NCBI GenBank assembly: GCA_014871385.1
Contig: CM026424.1
Span: forward strand, 16,194,142 to 16,258,141
Direction: 5' to 3'
Origin: Ceratodon purpureus
Lineage: Eukaryota; Streptophyta; Bryopsida; Pseudoditrichales; Ditrichaceae
Length of the DNA stretch: 64,000 bases
Both the position numbers and the translations under genes were made by a program. The notes beneath the pieces were generated by a model that was not told where the DNA came from, ran no database searches, and saw only the letters and a list, made by a program, of their open reading frames with translations. Of this stretch, positions 52,556 to 64,000 are shown one piece after another; the stretch's first letter is position 1; each line of letters starts with the position of its first letter.

Positions 52556-55500
52556 GGGCGACAGACACGTTCATCCGGGCGACAGAGCTGCCGTAAGTAA
52601 GTTCATCGGTTTTGTTTTGGCTCTCTGGTTTGTTTGGTTGTTTGTTTGTTTGTTCGTTCGTGTGGGTTGGCGGCTGTTGGCCAGGCTTTAGCTGGGTTCT
52701 CCAATTTAGCCAATCGTTTCTACTGTACGTGGCTAGCAAGTTTGTTCACCCAGTTTCTCACCCTCGAGACGATTTTTTTATTTTTTATTTTTTAAATAAT
52801 AATAATAATAATAATTGTACCACTAAATGTAATTTTTGATATGTGATTTTTCAAAAAGAAAATCATTGAAGATAGTCTAAATAGATTGAAAATAGACATA
52901 TATTACTAAAATAATTTCTCATATTTTTATTTTTTTCATCTTTAAATTTTATTTTATTTTTGGTTTACTTAATTTGAATTATTTATAAAGAAAAATGCTA
53001 TCTAAGGATAGTACATTAGCTTTTGTTTTTTGTTTGGTTATTTTTATTTTTATTTTAAAATAATAATTCATGTGGTTTATTTATTTTAATAAAACAAAAT
53101 GAAAATATTTCTTTGGATTTAGGATTGATACAATTATGTGCAATTGCTTTACATATAGTTTTATATTCTTTGAGAGTCATAGGAGATCAACTAATTTGTC
53201 TTGAAAAGAAAGGATTTCTTTTCAAAAAAAATGTAACTATTATGTTAAATTGTATGTCGTAGTAATTAGCACTAGTAGAAAGAGTTTCTGATTACACCAA
53301 GGAAAAAACAAAAGGTGTTTGTTCACATCAAAAAGTTCAAGAGTTTTTAATGTAAAGAAGCAGTTATATATGGAAAACATTGTACAATATACATATATTT
53401 TGATTTAGAGAATTGTACGAATTTCAACAGAATTTGGCCAAGGAAATCTTCAAACCAAATCCAATTATAATTCGCCAAATTCTTACACTCTACTTCATGT
53501 ACTCATTCATCCAAAGAAGAAATTCATTCATGGATGGACATTCATCTATATTTTGTTTCTTCATTGGATATAAACTCTTGCCTATGATAGAATTTGAAGT
53601 CTTGTAGAGGTGGTTGAAGTTGGTGTTGTAGTAGTAGAATGGGTATATTTGTGCAAGATGTTGAAAACTATCAAAGAGTCTTTGTTTGTCATTTAGGTTT
53701 GTAGATGTTTTGTAGATGTTGCAAAATGATTTTATCTAGAGAAGCCGATAGAAACTAAAGATAAGAGAATTTGTAATAATTCTTGACAATATGACAACTT
53801 TTAGTAATTTTGTTGATATCTTTAGTGAAACCTAACAATATGATAAGAACACAATCAAAACTAATATCAATGGATTTTGGAACATACATTTAAAATTTTA
53901 ATTTTTAAAAAAAAATTAAAAATATTAAAAATATTAAAAAATATTTAAAAATATATATATATATAAACTACTTAGCAGCTTTGAGAGTACAGTATGAACA
54001 AATACTCATTGATTGAAATTTGAGAGCCCCTCTTGTGAAGTGGCCCAGCAAGCTCGGAAGATCCATCATGGAGGAAATGCTACAACTGAATAGGAGTACT
54101 GCAATGTACCATGGAGTTGTGTGTAGCTCACATGATAACAATTCTGGTGATGCTCAAGATTGTTGTTCACTGAAGCAGAGAAGCCTACTGATCAACTTTT
54201 CTACCTTTGAATCAAAGAATTTTTTTTTTTTTTTTTTTAATTGATTTCATCCCCGGCTACGGACTCTGTGACAGTGTTGACATATAATAATATGTTTGCT
54301 CCAATCGGTAATGGTTTTCAACTGAATTTAATTAGAAATTGGTGTGATACACTCTCCTGGGAATAATAGTTGCATATGTACTGTGCATGTTGTATACAAC
54401 TTGCAGCGCAAAAGAAGTGAAGTACCAGAATATGTGACCATGACCACCACAAACATATGGTTGTTAAGTCATAGGGGAAGTTACAGTGGTGTCAAACAAT
54501 GATAGAAATTTGTATTTGATATGCAGCCGAACAAACATTCATGCATACTACCTGCCCCATCCGATCCCATATTCGCCACCAGAAAAAGCTGTACTGCTTG
54601 AACAATCATAGCTCAGGACGCTGTTGCAAGCACTCCCCCACAAAACTGTTTTCAAGAAGTCGTGTGAAAGCAGAAAACCCAGCTAAAACTTTGAGGAATG
54701 TTTAGGCCTGTAATTCACTTAACGTGGATTGGTATGTCAACAGTTTGAGTTTGAAATTTCGGTTTGAAGGCTGTGGCGTGACATCTTGATTTCTTTCATA
54801 AAAACTAGCAAATATTACAAATTTAGCAGGTCGTAGTTTGTCATGAATATATTGTGGAGTACAATTAGTGGAAAAATTGACAGCTATCTATTATCCAACA
54901 ACTAAAACCAAGTTGTGTGGTGAAATTACGAGGACAGATTAGGGAGTACTTCAATTACGGTGAGCTACTTGAATGTGTAGAACATCAAATCAAATGGAGT
55001 GATCCAATGCAAATGGGTATTCGTGCAGTGCCCATAGAAATTGGCCCCTCCCACCTAGAGTGAGCTTGGTAGGTGTGAGTGACACATCCTTGTAACTCCA
55101 TACAATAAGGTACGTAGCACATCCGTTTTTCTCAATAATGAGACAGGGCAGAGTTAGATTACAATCTGTCCTCGCACTTATATGTCACACCTTCATAACT
55201 TAAAACAAATTTCAAATGAGTGGTCATGCATCTGAATATCAATTGGGGTTTGTGGTTTATTGTTCTCATGTTGTTTTCGCATGGGGTTTTAAAAATTTGA
55301 ACAAACTTCAGTGCTATTTTATTAGTGTTGTAGAATTCATCTTTAAACTAAAAGGAGTTGTTCAAAGAGTGAACATATACTATCAGTTTACTTCAAGTGT
55401 TCTCCTCCTCTACTCACGTGCAAGAAAGGCTTGTAGTTTTATAAACTTCTCTACATTGTTCATTAACTTGTTTCCAAGTATAAAAGAGTCCTTAGTTTTC

Positions 55501-56335
55501 CTATATTTAATTTCTTTTTAAGAACTTGATTGAAATACTTGCTTCAGGTGGTGTTTTGTCACTTGTCAATCTAGAATGTTTCCCTCTTATATTCAATTAT
55601 GTTAATTGCACTTTGGAATCCATTTATCTTTGGTATGACTTTTTGAATAACTCTAGAATATATTTCCAGTCTTATTTTAACATTTTGACATCCAGGCTAT
55701 TCTCTTGTACTCAAAACATTAAGATTCCTATATAGTCTTTGTATTTTCATTTGATTTTCATGTATTTTTTTAATTTTTTTTTGAAATCTATGTCTTTTGG
55801 AAAAGTTAAAAAAATTATTGTGAAGTTTTATATTATATAAATTTTTTAAATGCTCTACTCTCATAAACACATTAAAATACCAAGTTAGACGAATTAAAAT
55901 CTATGTAATCTACAGAATCAAAATCCACTGAATGTGCAAAATATGATACCAGCATTATTGGTTTGTCAATATGAAATAAGTCATAATGCTGGTACATGTT
56001 TATTTAGGAATTTCAAAATTTACATGCATTATCAAGACTCTTTGTTTTCTTTGATAAATTGCAGAAATTGAAATATGAATGTAGATTGCAACCCAAAAAA
56101 TAACAGTACAATTGCGCCTAAACTTTACTCTTGAATGCGCTAAGCAGAGTCAAGTCATGTTCATATTTTACTTTTCAAATAAAAAACCATTGAAAATTGA
56201 AAATCGGCAAGTTACTAAGTGCAATGAACCCCAGTACAATGCAGTCACTGGGTGGGGAATGACTTGGATTCAAAATTGTTGTCATAGTGGTTGTCAATAG
56301 TGTGGCTTTCAAGTCTATATTTCTTGTAACGATAT
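52556..56335. other. AT-rich spacer with simple repeats
   Basis: It contains (AAT)7 at 52795-52815 and a run of 19 T at 54220-54238. A short gene-like GC-richer patch occurs at about 54020-54215 but has no recognisable motif. No RNA gene seen. Confidence 0.55.
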
Positions 56336-56339
56336 TTAA

Positions 56340-57359
56340 CCCCTAAAGCATTTGGCCATAAAATCCCAAATTCTGCCTCAATTTTGCCCTGTTTTAGTTC
56401 AAGGTAGAATTATGCAAATTCGAACATATTTTAAAGAATCTAACCGTAGGATCTAGTACCTAACTTGTACGTGTATTTGTCCACAAAATTTTAGATTGTA
56501 AATCCTCACTGTTTGGAAGATCATAAGGTTTGAACTTGACAGAAAAGTTTTTTTGGGTACTGCCTGGCAGGGACAGCCACCCTTCGGAGAGTGAAACAGC
56601 CAATTTAATTGAAGACAATACAACACACAGAAGCATTGGAAAACCACATTTCCAGTGACGGGAGTCAAATGAAATGCATATACACTAGCTCTTTTTCCAC
56701 ACTACAAATGTCTAAGAAGATCATCTAATTTTTGAAATCCGAACGGTGTATACATGCATTTGTATGGAAATTAAATTTTAGAGGAAAGAAATCCAAAAAA
56801 TAAATAAATCCAAAATAGATATGAATTTTACAGCATATACAATGGTTTAGGAGGAGAAAATGGTGAAGGAAAAATGGGTGACGAAGGTGACCCAATCACT
56901 GTTGATCTGTCTTGACAGTTTTTATAAAACTTGGAACTTTGACTGAATATATCTCAAGATCCGTACGGTCAAAGTTTACAAAATTTGATACATAGACTAA
57001 TTGAATGGCTCTTAACAAGATCCTACGGTTGGATTTTTCAAAATCAAGTTTAAAAAAAACATTGTGAAACGATTTCAGAAAAGGATCATTTGGAAGTCAC
57101 TGTAGACTTTCACAGATTTGGTACACCACTTCCATCAGCCACAAACATGCCCGAGCTGCCCTGAATTGAATTTTGATCTTTAAACACCAATCATTTCTTA
57201 ACTACGGGCCCGATGGAAGTAAAATTTGGTCTTGCTAGAAAGATATGACAATTTTCCATGATGTGCCAAAGTTACACCTACATCCGATAAAATTTGACTC
57301 ATAGGGAGCCTGACCGGACCCTAAATCATACCAAAATTGTTGAGTTGATGCTTTAGGGG
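56340..57359. mobile_element. piggyBac-like non-autonomous element A, 1020 bp
   Basis: The ends are CCCCTAAAGCAT and its exact reverse complement, and TTAA flanks both sides (56336-56339 and 57360-57363). TTAA targets and CCC-starting inverted repeats are the mark of piggyBac elements. The interior is non-coding, with repeated GATC-TACGGTT-like motifs also found in element B. Confidence 0.7.
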
Positions 57360-57484
57360 TTAAGATAAAGATTTATTTTTATCAAACATACTTTTATCAC
57401 CACACTCTTTTGGACTTCCTCAAGACTTCAAAAAAATTAAGGTTTCAGAACTTTTTGATTTAACTAGAATCATTGTTACTTTAA

Positions 57485-58344
57485 CCCCTAAAGGACAATG
57501 TGGCAAAATGGGGCTATTTTGGAGTTTGGGCATGTACCTGCGGATGCAATTTAAATTCAAAATTTATGAAAATTTTAATGAAAGTAGGCCTTGGTGAGAG
57601 CTTCGTGTCGGTATTTTTAATTCTCAATTCCGATGTCGGAGTGAAAAGTTATTCACCTCTGAACCGCAAAAGCTCCTCCAAGGGCAGTCAGTTAGCCAAT
57701 GAGAATGACAGTGAATACAGCAAATTCTGCCCAAAACTGCCCAAAACTGCCCAAAATTACCAAAATCTGCCCAAGGACAAAACTTTGAAATTCCACCAAA
57801 AATTGAGATTTTGATATTTTTCAAAAATAAAAATTTCTATGTATAGAGAAGGCAGTAGAGCATGTTCCCACCGTTCGGATTTTCAATTCAAATTTGTTTC
57901 ATATGCTATTTTTATTGTAATAAAACGGCCTTTGTTTGTGAATTTCAGTATACCCCGTAGCAGAAAATGATTTTTTTGGCAACCTTCCACAACTTTTTGA
58001 ATATGATTTTTTTACTACAATTAGCTAACTCAGTCTTCTTTGATGTGCATCAAAACCGCCAAAATCCATAATGCAAAAAAATGGTTTTTTGGGCCTTCAA
58101 AACTCTGCTGTTCCCTTTTTGCGCAGGAATAAAAAACTTGATTTTCAACTTTGAACATTACGATCTTGCAATTGGTGAGGAATAAGTGTCTAAGATTTGG
58201 TGGACATGTAGACATAGAAGTTAGCTACAAGATCTTACGGTTAGATGTACTAATTAAGACCCCAATTTAGCAAAATCCACCTTGATTTGAAGAGGGGCTG
58301 TTTTCAGGCAGTTTTGATGAAAAATACCCTCAGAACTTTAGGGG
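57485..58344. mobile_element. piggyBac-like non-autonomous element B, 860 bp
   Basis: The ends are CCCCTAAAG and its reverse complement, and TTAA flanks both sides (57481-57484 and 58345-58348). It lies 121 bp from element A and shares its terminal bases and the AAGATCxTACGGTT motif, so the two are relatives but not recent copies of each other. No transposase gene is present. Confidence 0.7.
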
Positions 58345-58348
58345 TTAA

Positions 58349-60415
58349 AGACTTTTTGGTCACAATATTTTTGAAAAAAAGAATTGGTAAGGCTCTCTTG
58401 CAAATATTGTGGCCCACAGTAGATGCATTGGTAATTTTGGTGAAGTATTACCCATATTAGAGTGAATTCCGCACTATTATAATAATTCTTCTCAATACCA
58501 AAACTTCTATTGTGGCACAAAATTCAACTGTGGAGCCGGTTTCATTAGACTGGAATTTTTATATTTATATTCTATATTTTATATTTTTTGTTTTTATTTT
58601 TATTTTTATTTTTTTGACTGGGATTCTCGATGACCTCTGAAAGGACATCCCAAACATCTCCCCCAATTCTTTCACATAATATGCTTCGGATATCCGATCG
58701 ATCCTCTTTCGGTAATTTGACTTTAACATCACCACTGTCACTACAGTGCCCTTCTCTAAGCTACAGGCTACAGCAGCTAAGTTACACATTGTACACAAGT
58801 TGGAAGAACAATCGGTAAACTTGCAAATAATATATTTTCATTTTTAATTACTTCACCTTTGCACAGCCAGAATTAATTGCTGCAGTGCCACTCACTTGCA
58901 ATTTAAATTATGAGTCACTCTCGGCTCCATGAACCAAGTTTTACCCACATTAGGCTGTTAAAATATATCTTGCAGAAGGTGTTTGTATAATCAGGCTTGT
59001 GAACGTATTTGAAGCATGTTCATCAGCATGATACTACCGTCAATCAATTAGTTAAGGAATGTGTGTTTAAGTAGATCTGTTTTGGAGCGGTGACTTGCAG
59101 AACAATCTTACCGACCTGCAAAGACCACTTCAACTATGTTTGCACAAGTTGACGATCTTCTATGGCCCACTGTTTAAAGGTATAATTTGGATCTTCTTTC
59201 AATATAACTTAAAGGAAGGTGTAAATTGATGCTCTTTCATGATATCAACATCAACACCACTGTGACCTTTAGCGTTACTTTTAATAAATTAGTCCGTCAG
59301 ATTGGTCATTCAGGCCCTACAGTAATTTAAATAAATTATACCAGTGGACACAAAAGTCCACGCCGAGATGTTGTTTGTTGACATACCAGGGACTTACATC
59401 ATCTATAGTTTGTATTAAAGCCCCTTCAGAAGTAAATACTTGTTCTTTTAATTTCATGAAAATTGGTTTCTCCTAGTGTGGGACAGAAATCATTTAAAAT
59501 AATTCCTGTTCTCTCCATCTGCTAGAAATATCAATAAATGCAGAAACAGGTTGTATTTTTCATATCAATTTCATTGCCTTCTATTCTTCTTCACAACAGT
59601 CTAGGCTCTGGTTTGGTCCTGAACCATCCTACTATAAACTGCAACAAATTTTCATTCAGCTGCAATTTTTGATGGAAAGATGCTGTGACACATCATACAT
59701 GGCCAAAGGCGAGAATTCCTCGGAGCTTAGAATTCCAAACCAAATGACAAATGATCCAAATTCATAGTATGTCCTTAGTTTATATAACACCAAATTTCCA
59801 ATCCATAGTGTGCTCCGACTCGCATGAAAACCTACTCGGATAGAATGCTTCATAAATTCACAGCACCTGTTTCTTTCACTGTTGCCCCTGATTGACTACA
59901 GTAATCAACATTCTTTCTTGAGGGATACGATTGGAAGGAATTCAAGGTTTTCCAATAATATTATCCTGCACAGTGATGGGTCACAATGCGCTCATTGAGC
60001 TCTTGGCTCTAGTAATAGTAGGAGGTGTTTATGTACACTACTAGCTGGGATTTAACGTTTTAGTCATGAACGTTTATACACACTCGATCGCCGGTGAGCA
60101 GGCTGTGCAGCAGCACGGAGTCGAGATATCCAGTGAGTTATAAATAATGGTAAGTAAGCTCCACATTGACAGAAGCTTCGAGCCCTTTCACGAATGAGAA
60201 TTGTGGTCATCTTTGAAATGCTGTACCTCGACCCATTTGAAAGCTACACTGTGAGGAGAAAACAAACAGACAAACGATTGTGTCATCACCAAAAAGAACT
60301 GTAGATCGTATCCCTGCAGATTGAAGGTCCTTTTATACGTATAAGTTGGAAAGGAATGTAAATTATATACATTTCGAGTTTCAACAACAGGCTAACAGAG
60401 CTTCAATTGCTCATA
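58349..60415. other. Spacer, no gene identified
   Basis: A T/A-rich simple stretch with TTTTTATTTTTATTTTTATT lies at about 58587-58614. The rest has only short frames and no recognisable feature. Confidence 0.55.
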
Positions 60416-60428
60416 TAATATCTGAAAC

Positions 60429-60591
60429 GTTGTTTCGTGTCGTTCTCTAGTCATTGTCATAATTGTACCCAACAGTATTCATAGCAAACTCTTTCACAAC
60501 ATTGCGATGTTTTACTGGAAGGAGCTCATGTGATGTTGCCGGCGATTATTGCTGATTTTGATCCCTTTCCAGTTTTTGTCCCTGCACAATG
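60429..60591 (-). pseudogene. Exon-like unit, decayed tandem copy
   Basis: It resembles the unit 337 bp to its right: the acceptor TTGTGCAG, then DKNWKGIKISNNR in frame. It diverges by small changes including a one-base frame shift, after which HELLPVKHRNVVKEFAMN is recognisable in another frame. It is probably a worn copy of the neighbouring exon. The left end is approximate. Confidence 0.4.
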
Positions 60592-60765
60592 ATCACACAT
60601 AATTATTGAAACTCTCCAGAAACAGAAGGATAACATACAAACGATGCGGTCAGTACACAAGTTTTCGCTCAGCTCCTAACCTGAACATGAAAACCTGAAA
60701 TGCCACAAGCATATGCGACCAATCTCAGCTTAATTGCGCAGTTTCTTCATATCATATTGTGCTCA

Positions 60766-60928
60766 TCAGACTCTCATGAAAAAACTAAATATCATTTTCA
60801 GTTCACTGTCATTGCCTCCAAAATTCATGGTAACGTCTTTCACAACATTGGGATGCTTTGTTGAAAAAAGCTCACATAATTCCGTCGGCCTATTATTGAT
60901 GATTTGAATTCTCTTCCAGTTTTTGTCC
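60766..60928 (-). other. Possible terminal exon, post-LRR type
   Basis: After a good acceptor (GATTGTGCAG) the minus strand stays open for 54 codons: DKNWKRIQIINNRPTELCEL, then FSTKHPNVVKDVTMNFGGND, ending in a stop. It lies 1.07 kb beyond the stop of the NB-ARC/LRR gene on the same strand. Similar short tails follow the LRRs of some moss resistance proteins as I remember them, so it may be an alternative 3' exon or a remnant of a related gene. Confidence 0.35.
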
Positions 60929-61993
60929 CTGCACAATCATCAAACATTGTCGAAACGCCACAGAAAATCGAGAGTACTATAAAATGAGGTCGGTATATCA
61001 GTTGTGGCTCAGCTCAAATCTCAGGTTATCAGAACATGAAAACTCGCTAAACTGGCACTATCCTAAGTAACAACATTCAATTTGATTGAGCATTCTCTTC
61101 AGCTCAAGTCACAAATTTCTGTTGATAGAGCATTAAATAATGTAGCAAAACTGTCTGAATTAGTCACTGAAGTTGGAAAATCCACCCTCTAGTGAGACAG
61201 CTAGTTACACACAAGGCTCTTGGAGCCAGGTGAAATTACAATATATCAAGTTCTCCTTCTAACTAACCTCACTCGAAAAAATCTGCAAACTTGCCGAAAA
61301 AATCTCATTAGAGATCACAAGATGAGAACATGATGATACCAGCAAGACGCTTAACGGAAATGCCTAACCTAGAATACTAATTTTAAGTTTCCGAGAATGA
61401 GCATAATATCCAAAATGAAAAGAGAATTTGGCATATCTGATCTATCATCAAACTATTGAGAAAAGAAATCCTTGTAGTACCAACAGTATACTTGGTGATC
61501 AAGGTCAGAAGCTGGTAATTGAGCCTATTGAGCAACCACATGATTCCGAAGCTCGAGGATTGTTGAATTTGTTCATCAATTCTGAGCTAGACAAGTTCAT
61601 TGACAAAAATGGGTACCAAATGTCTTGGATCACTATATATACAGGCATGGAAGGACTAATATCAAGCTAGAAAGACAATTAAGCAAGCCTGGTCCACAAC
61701 AAATTGGAGTAAATGAGACAACACCAATGAGCATCTGAAGGTCCCTCAACTAAAAAGAAACTCTCCAGCACTTGCGTCCAACATCAAAATTTATTGAAGC
61801 AGCACAAAGGCGAAATTGAAGTGCCGGATGACATAGAGATTTTGAGTGGTTTTATCAGTGTGTATAAATAACTTCATGAACCATTTGGGCGCTCGTTTCT
61901 GTTCCTATCTAGATGTTAGCAATTCCTCCGGCCATCATGCTCTTTGGCTTCCCTGCTTTAAGGATGCGCACTGCCCCGGCTCGAGTTGCGAAG
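60929..61993. other. 3' flank of the NB-ARC/LRR gene
   Basis: About 1.1 kb with no clear coding signal. It probably contains the 3' UTR and terminator of the resistance-type gene. Confidence 0.4.
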
Positions 61994-64000
61994 TCACATG
62001 TACTGCAAGTGCCTCTGGAAGCCTCCTGTACTGAAGCCATCCGGGGCCACCAATGTCGTCAAAGTCCGCCTGCGTCCGTGTGAGTGACGAAATCTCTTCC
62101 GCTTTTTGTACTCAGCTCGAACCTCCTCCAAGTAGATTAAGTCATCTATAGTCTTCAAATGTCTGATCATCGAGTCGCAGTTAAAAATGTCCAATCTCCG
62201 CAAATTAACAAGTTTCCCTAGACTAGGCAGCTTCTCAAGCCTATCACAACCCGATAAGTTAAGCTCCTCCAAAGCAATTAATTCATTTACACCGGGGACA
62301 CTTCGCAACGAGCGACACCCTGCTAGATTCAGGATTCGTAGGTTGGTCAGCTTTGAATTTAAGCCTGTGATGGTGTCCACTTTGTCATTTCCTCGAAAGC
62401 AAGCCACTCGCAATGAGGTCAACTTGCTTAGATCAGGCAGTTTGCGGTTGCAAGAGTTCTTTACTTCCAAAGACTTCAGATTTTTAAGTCCCCCCAAATC
62501 AATCGCTCTGTCTAGCAGGCTCAATTCACCATCGAGCTTCAACACTGTAACATTGCAGAAAAAGTCCAGATTTAATTCATCCAGGCTCATCAAACCATCA
62601 TTTATGAAACACATTCTCTTCAAGTTTTCCCAGCAACGTCCAGACGGACTATTCTCTCCAAGCTCTGGGCATGCCTTCGCCAAGTAAACCCAACGTTGGT
62701 CTCTTAACTTCCCGACCTTTGCTTCCGCAACAGAAAATTCTCTCCATAGGTCATGCACGCCGATTCTGGAGAGTCGTCCCCCGAATTCGGAGATGTCCAC
62801 AAGGGAATTTTTATTCAGATACGCCAACTGCAAACCAAGGTCATAGCAATTATCACAGTTCATGTTCGCTGTGCCTGCAGACTGTACTGTACACTAAACG
62901 GAATGAATAACGTAAGTCCACACCTAGACCAGGCAGCAACAAACCTCAACACATTGCCCAACAATGAAGTGCTAATGAATATATGCAGTCACACAGCAAT
63001 ACTTATACAAAGGTAAGTGCGCCTGGTTCGAAAATTATCATCACAACATTCCACAACATCACAGTGCAAAGCCTCACCTGTCTTATGATTTCGTCAACTC
63101 TTAATCCGTGCACCATGCAAAGCCAATCATACAAGTTCCAATCGACGTTGTAGCAGTCAGGAGATGGTACAAAGAGAGTGATGTCCATGAACAGCATCTG
63201 AACCTCGGGCGATAGCGAGTCATAGCTTGTCCTCAAAATTGAGAAGACAGGATGGTCGTTTCCAGATAACTCAGCACTAAACATATCAATCTTCTGTAAA
63301 TGCTCCTCCCATAATCTCGAATCATAACCAACACACCCCAGAAGCTCCCCCAGTACCTGAAGTGCGAGTGGATGGTAATGGAAAGTGCCATCACCTTTGA
63401 GGTAATAACACCGCTGAACACAGCTTGAAATAAGGTCTGGCCGGTTGTTCACTTCTGCTGCAGCATGCTTGTTAGAGAAAGCATGATTCAAAAACAAAGT
63501 CCTTGCCTCTGATTCCTCCAGCTCTGGCATGATTATGCAATTACTCTGGTGTAAATTCGAATTTAAACACATGAGCTCGCCCAGAGAACGTGCTGTAACT
63601 AATATGACACTTCCTTTTGCAAATCCGAGTTTGAGATAAGTGGTCGCATGTCTGATGAACTCTGGCTTGTCTGATATATTATCCAAGCAAAGGAAAACTG
63701 GACGTTCTTGGTCTATATGTCTCTTCAACAGGTCCAGACACTGCAAATCCATAAGAAACCTCTTAAATATTTATGATTATACACAATTCTATGTCTTTAA
63801 ATTCAAATCATGAATATGCATCTCAACAAGATGAATGTTGCAAAAAGTGGTACAATATTTGTAAACATACCTGGCCTTCATCGTTTAGTTGACCCAAGAT
63901 GTCGTGGTTTGTTTTAGTTAATCTTCTCAACATTTCTTTGAGTGATTCAACTTTGCTCATACTCCCAAATTCAATGTAACAAACTCTTCCCTTAAATTGT
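61994..64000 (-). CDS. NB-ARC/LRR resistance-type protein, C-terminal part (runs off the right edge)
   Basis: Intracellular immune receptor of the NLR class. Visible exons are 63871-64000 (partial), 63078-63740 and 61994-62827, all joined in phase 0 with GT-AG sites, giving about 541 aa. The NB-ARC part shows PVFLCLDNIS (kinase-2, with Asn in place of the second Asp), GSVILVTARS (RNBS-B), YHPLALQVLGELLG (GLPL) and IGVHDLWREF (MHD-type). LRRs follow, such as LTNLRILNLAGCRSLRSVPG and LEELNLSGCDRLEKLPSLGK, ending with a basic KKRKRFRHSHGRRR tail. The P-loop and any N-terminal TIR, CC or kinase domain are off the window. The wording LRDQRWVY...WENLKRM is like moss NLRs. No disruption is seen in the visible part. 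Confidence 0.88.

Noticed and set aside
52206-52739. 177-codon minus frame with GRAGQ repeats
   Set aside because: Largely a translation of the TGCCC microsatellite.

Overview
The window looks like nuclear DNA of a land plant, most likely a bryophyte (moss). The evidence is a set of intron-rich plant genes with GT-AG splice sites, an elongator tRNA-Met with a short intron as in plants, TTTAGGG telobox motifs near promoters, and an NB-ARC/LRR gene whose sequence resembles moss resistance proteins. Very AT-rich spacers separate the genes. No bacterial operon, CRISPR array or rRNA was seen. Exon maps below were built by hand from reading frame, splice sites and remembered family motifs; no search was run.

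Layout, left to right. 0-4.7 kb: transcription elongation factor TFIIS (minus, 3' end off the window) and the chloroplast ribosome-binding factor RbfA/RBF1 (minus). 4.7-9.6 kb: AT-rich spacer with a degenerate minisatellite. 9.8-13.3 kb: a GT47 exostosin-type glycosyltransferase (plus) with a visible TATA box. 14.5-16.5 kb: a pro-pectin methylesterase (minus). 17.6-19.4 kb: three short terminal-inverted-repeat elements in a row. 19.5-21.6 kb: a broken Crinkler-type P-loop NTPase/nuclease gene (fossil). 21.7-24.9 kb: a complete-looking Merlin (IS1016/IS1595-related) DNA transposon with terminal inverted repeats, 9-bp target duplications and an uninterrupted 307-aa transposase.

26.8-31.6 kb: a 12-exon NSUN6-type RNA m5C methyltransferase (plus). 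Its last exon lies inside the left arm of a near-identical 2.3-kb inverted duplication (31358-33692 and 38710-41044). Each arm also carries an intron-containing tRNA-Met gene. Between the arms lie 0.6 kb of unique sequence and a 5'-truncated, decayed L1-like LINE with an 8-bp-unit tail. 41.3-43.5 kb: a MOSC-domain (mARC-like) protein (minus). 43.5-49.0 kb: no gene identified. 49.0-51.3 kb: a protein with a C-terminal universal-stress-protein-like domain (minus). 51.3-60.7 kb: mostly simple repeats and AT-rich spacer, plus two neighbouring TTAA-flanked piggyBac-like non-autonomous elements. 60.4-60.9 kb: a tandemly duplicated exon-like unit. 62.0-64.0 kb: the C-terminal part of an NB-ARC/LRR resistance-type gene (minus, N terminus off the window).

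The genes are independent housekeeping, cell-wall and defence genes rather than a pathway. The most unusual structures are the inverted duplication with a LINE at its hinge, which places a spliceable copy of the NSUN6 last exon just downstream of the MOSC gene, and the Merlin transposon beside the Crinkler-type fossil.
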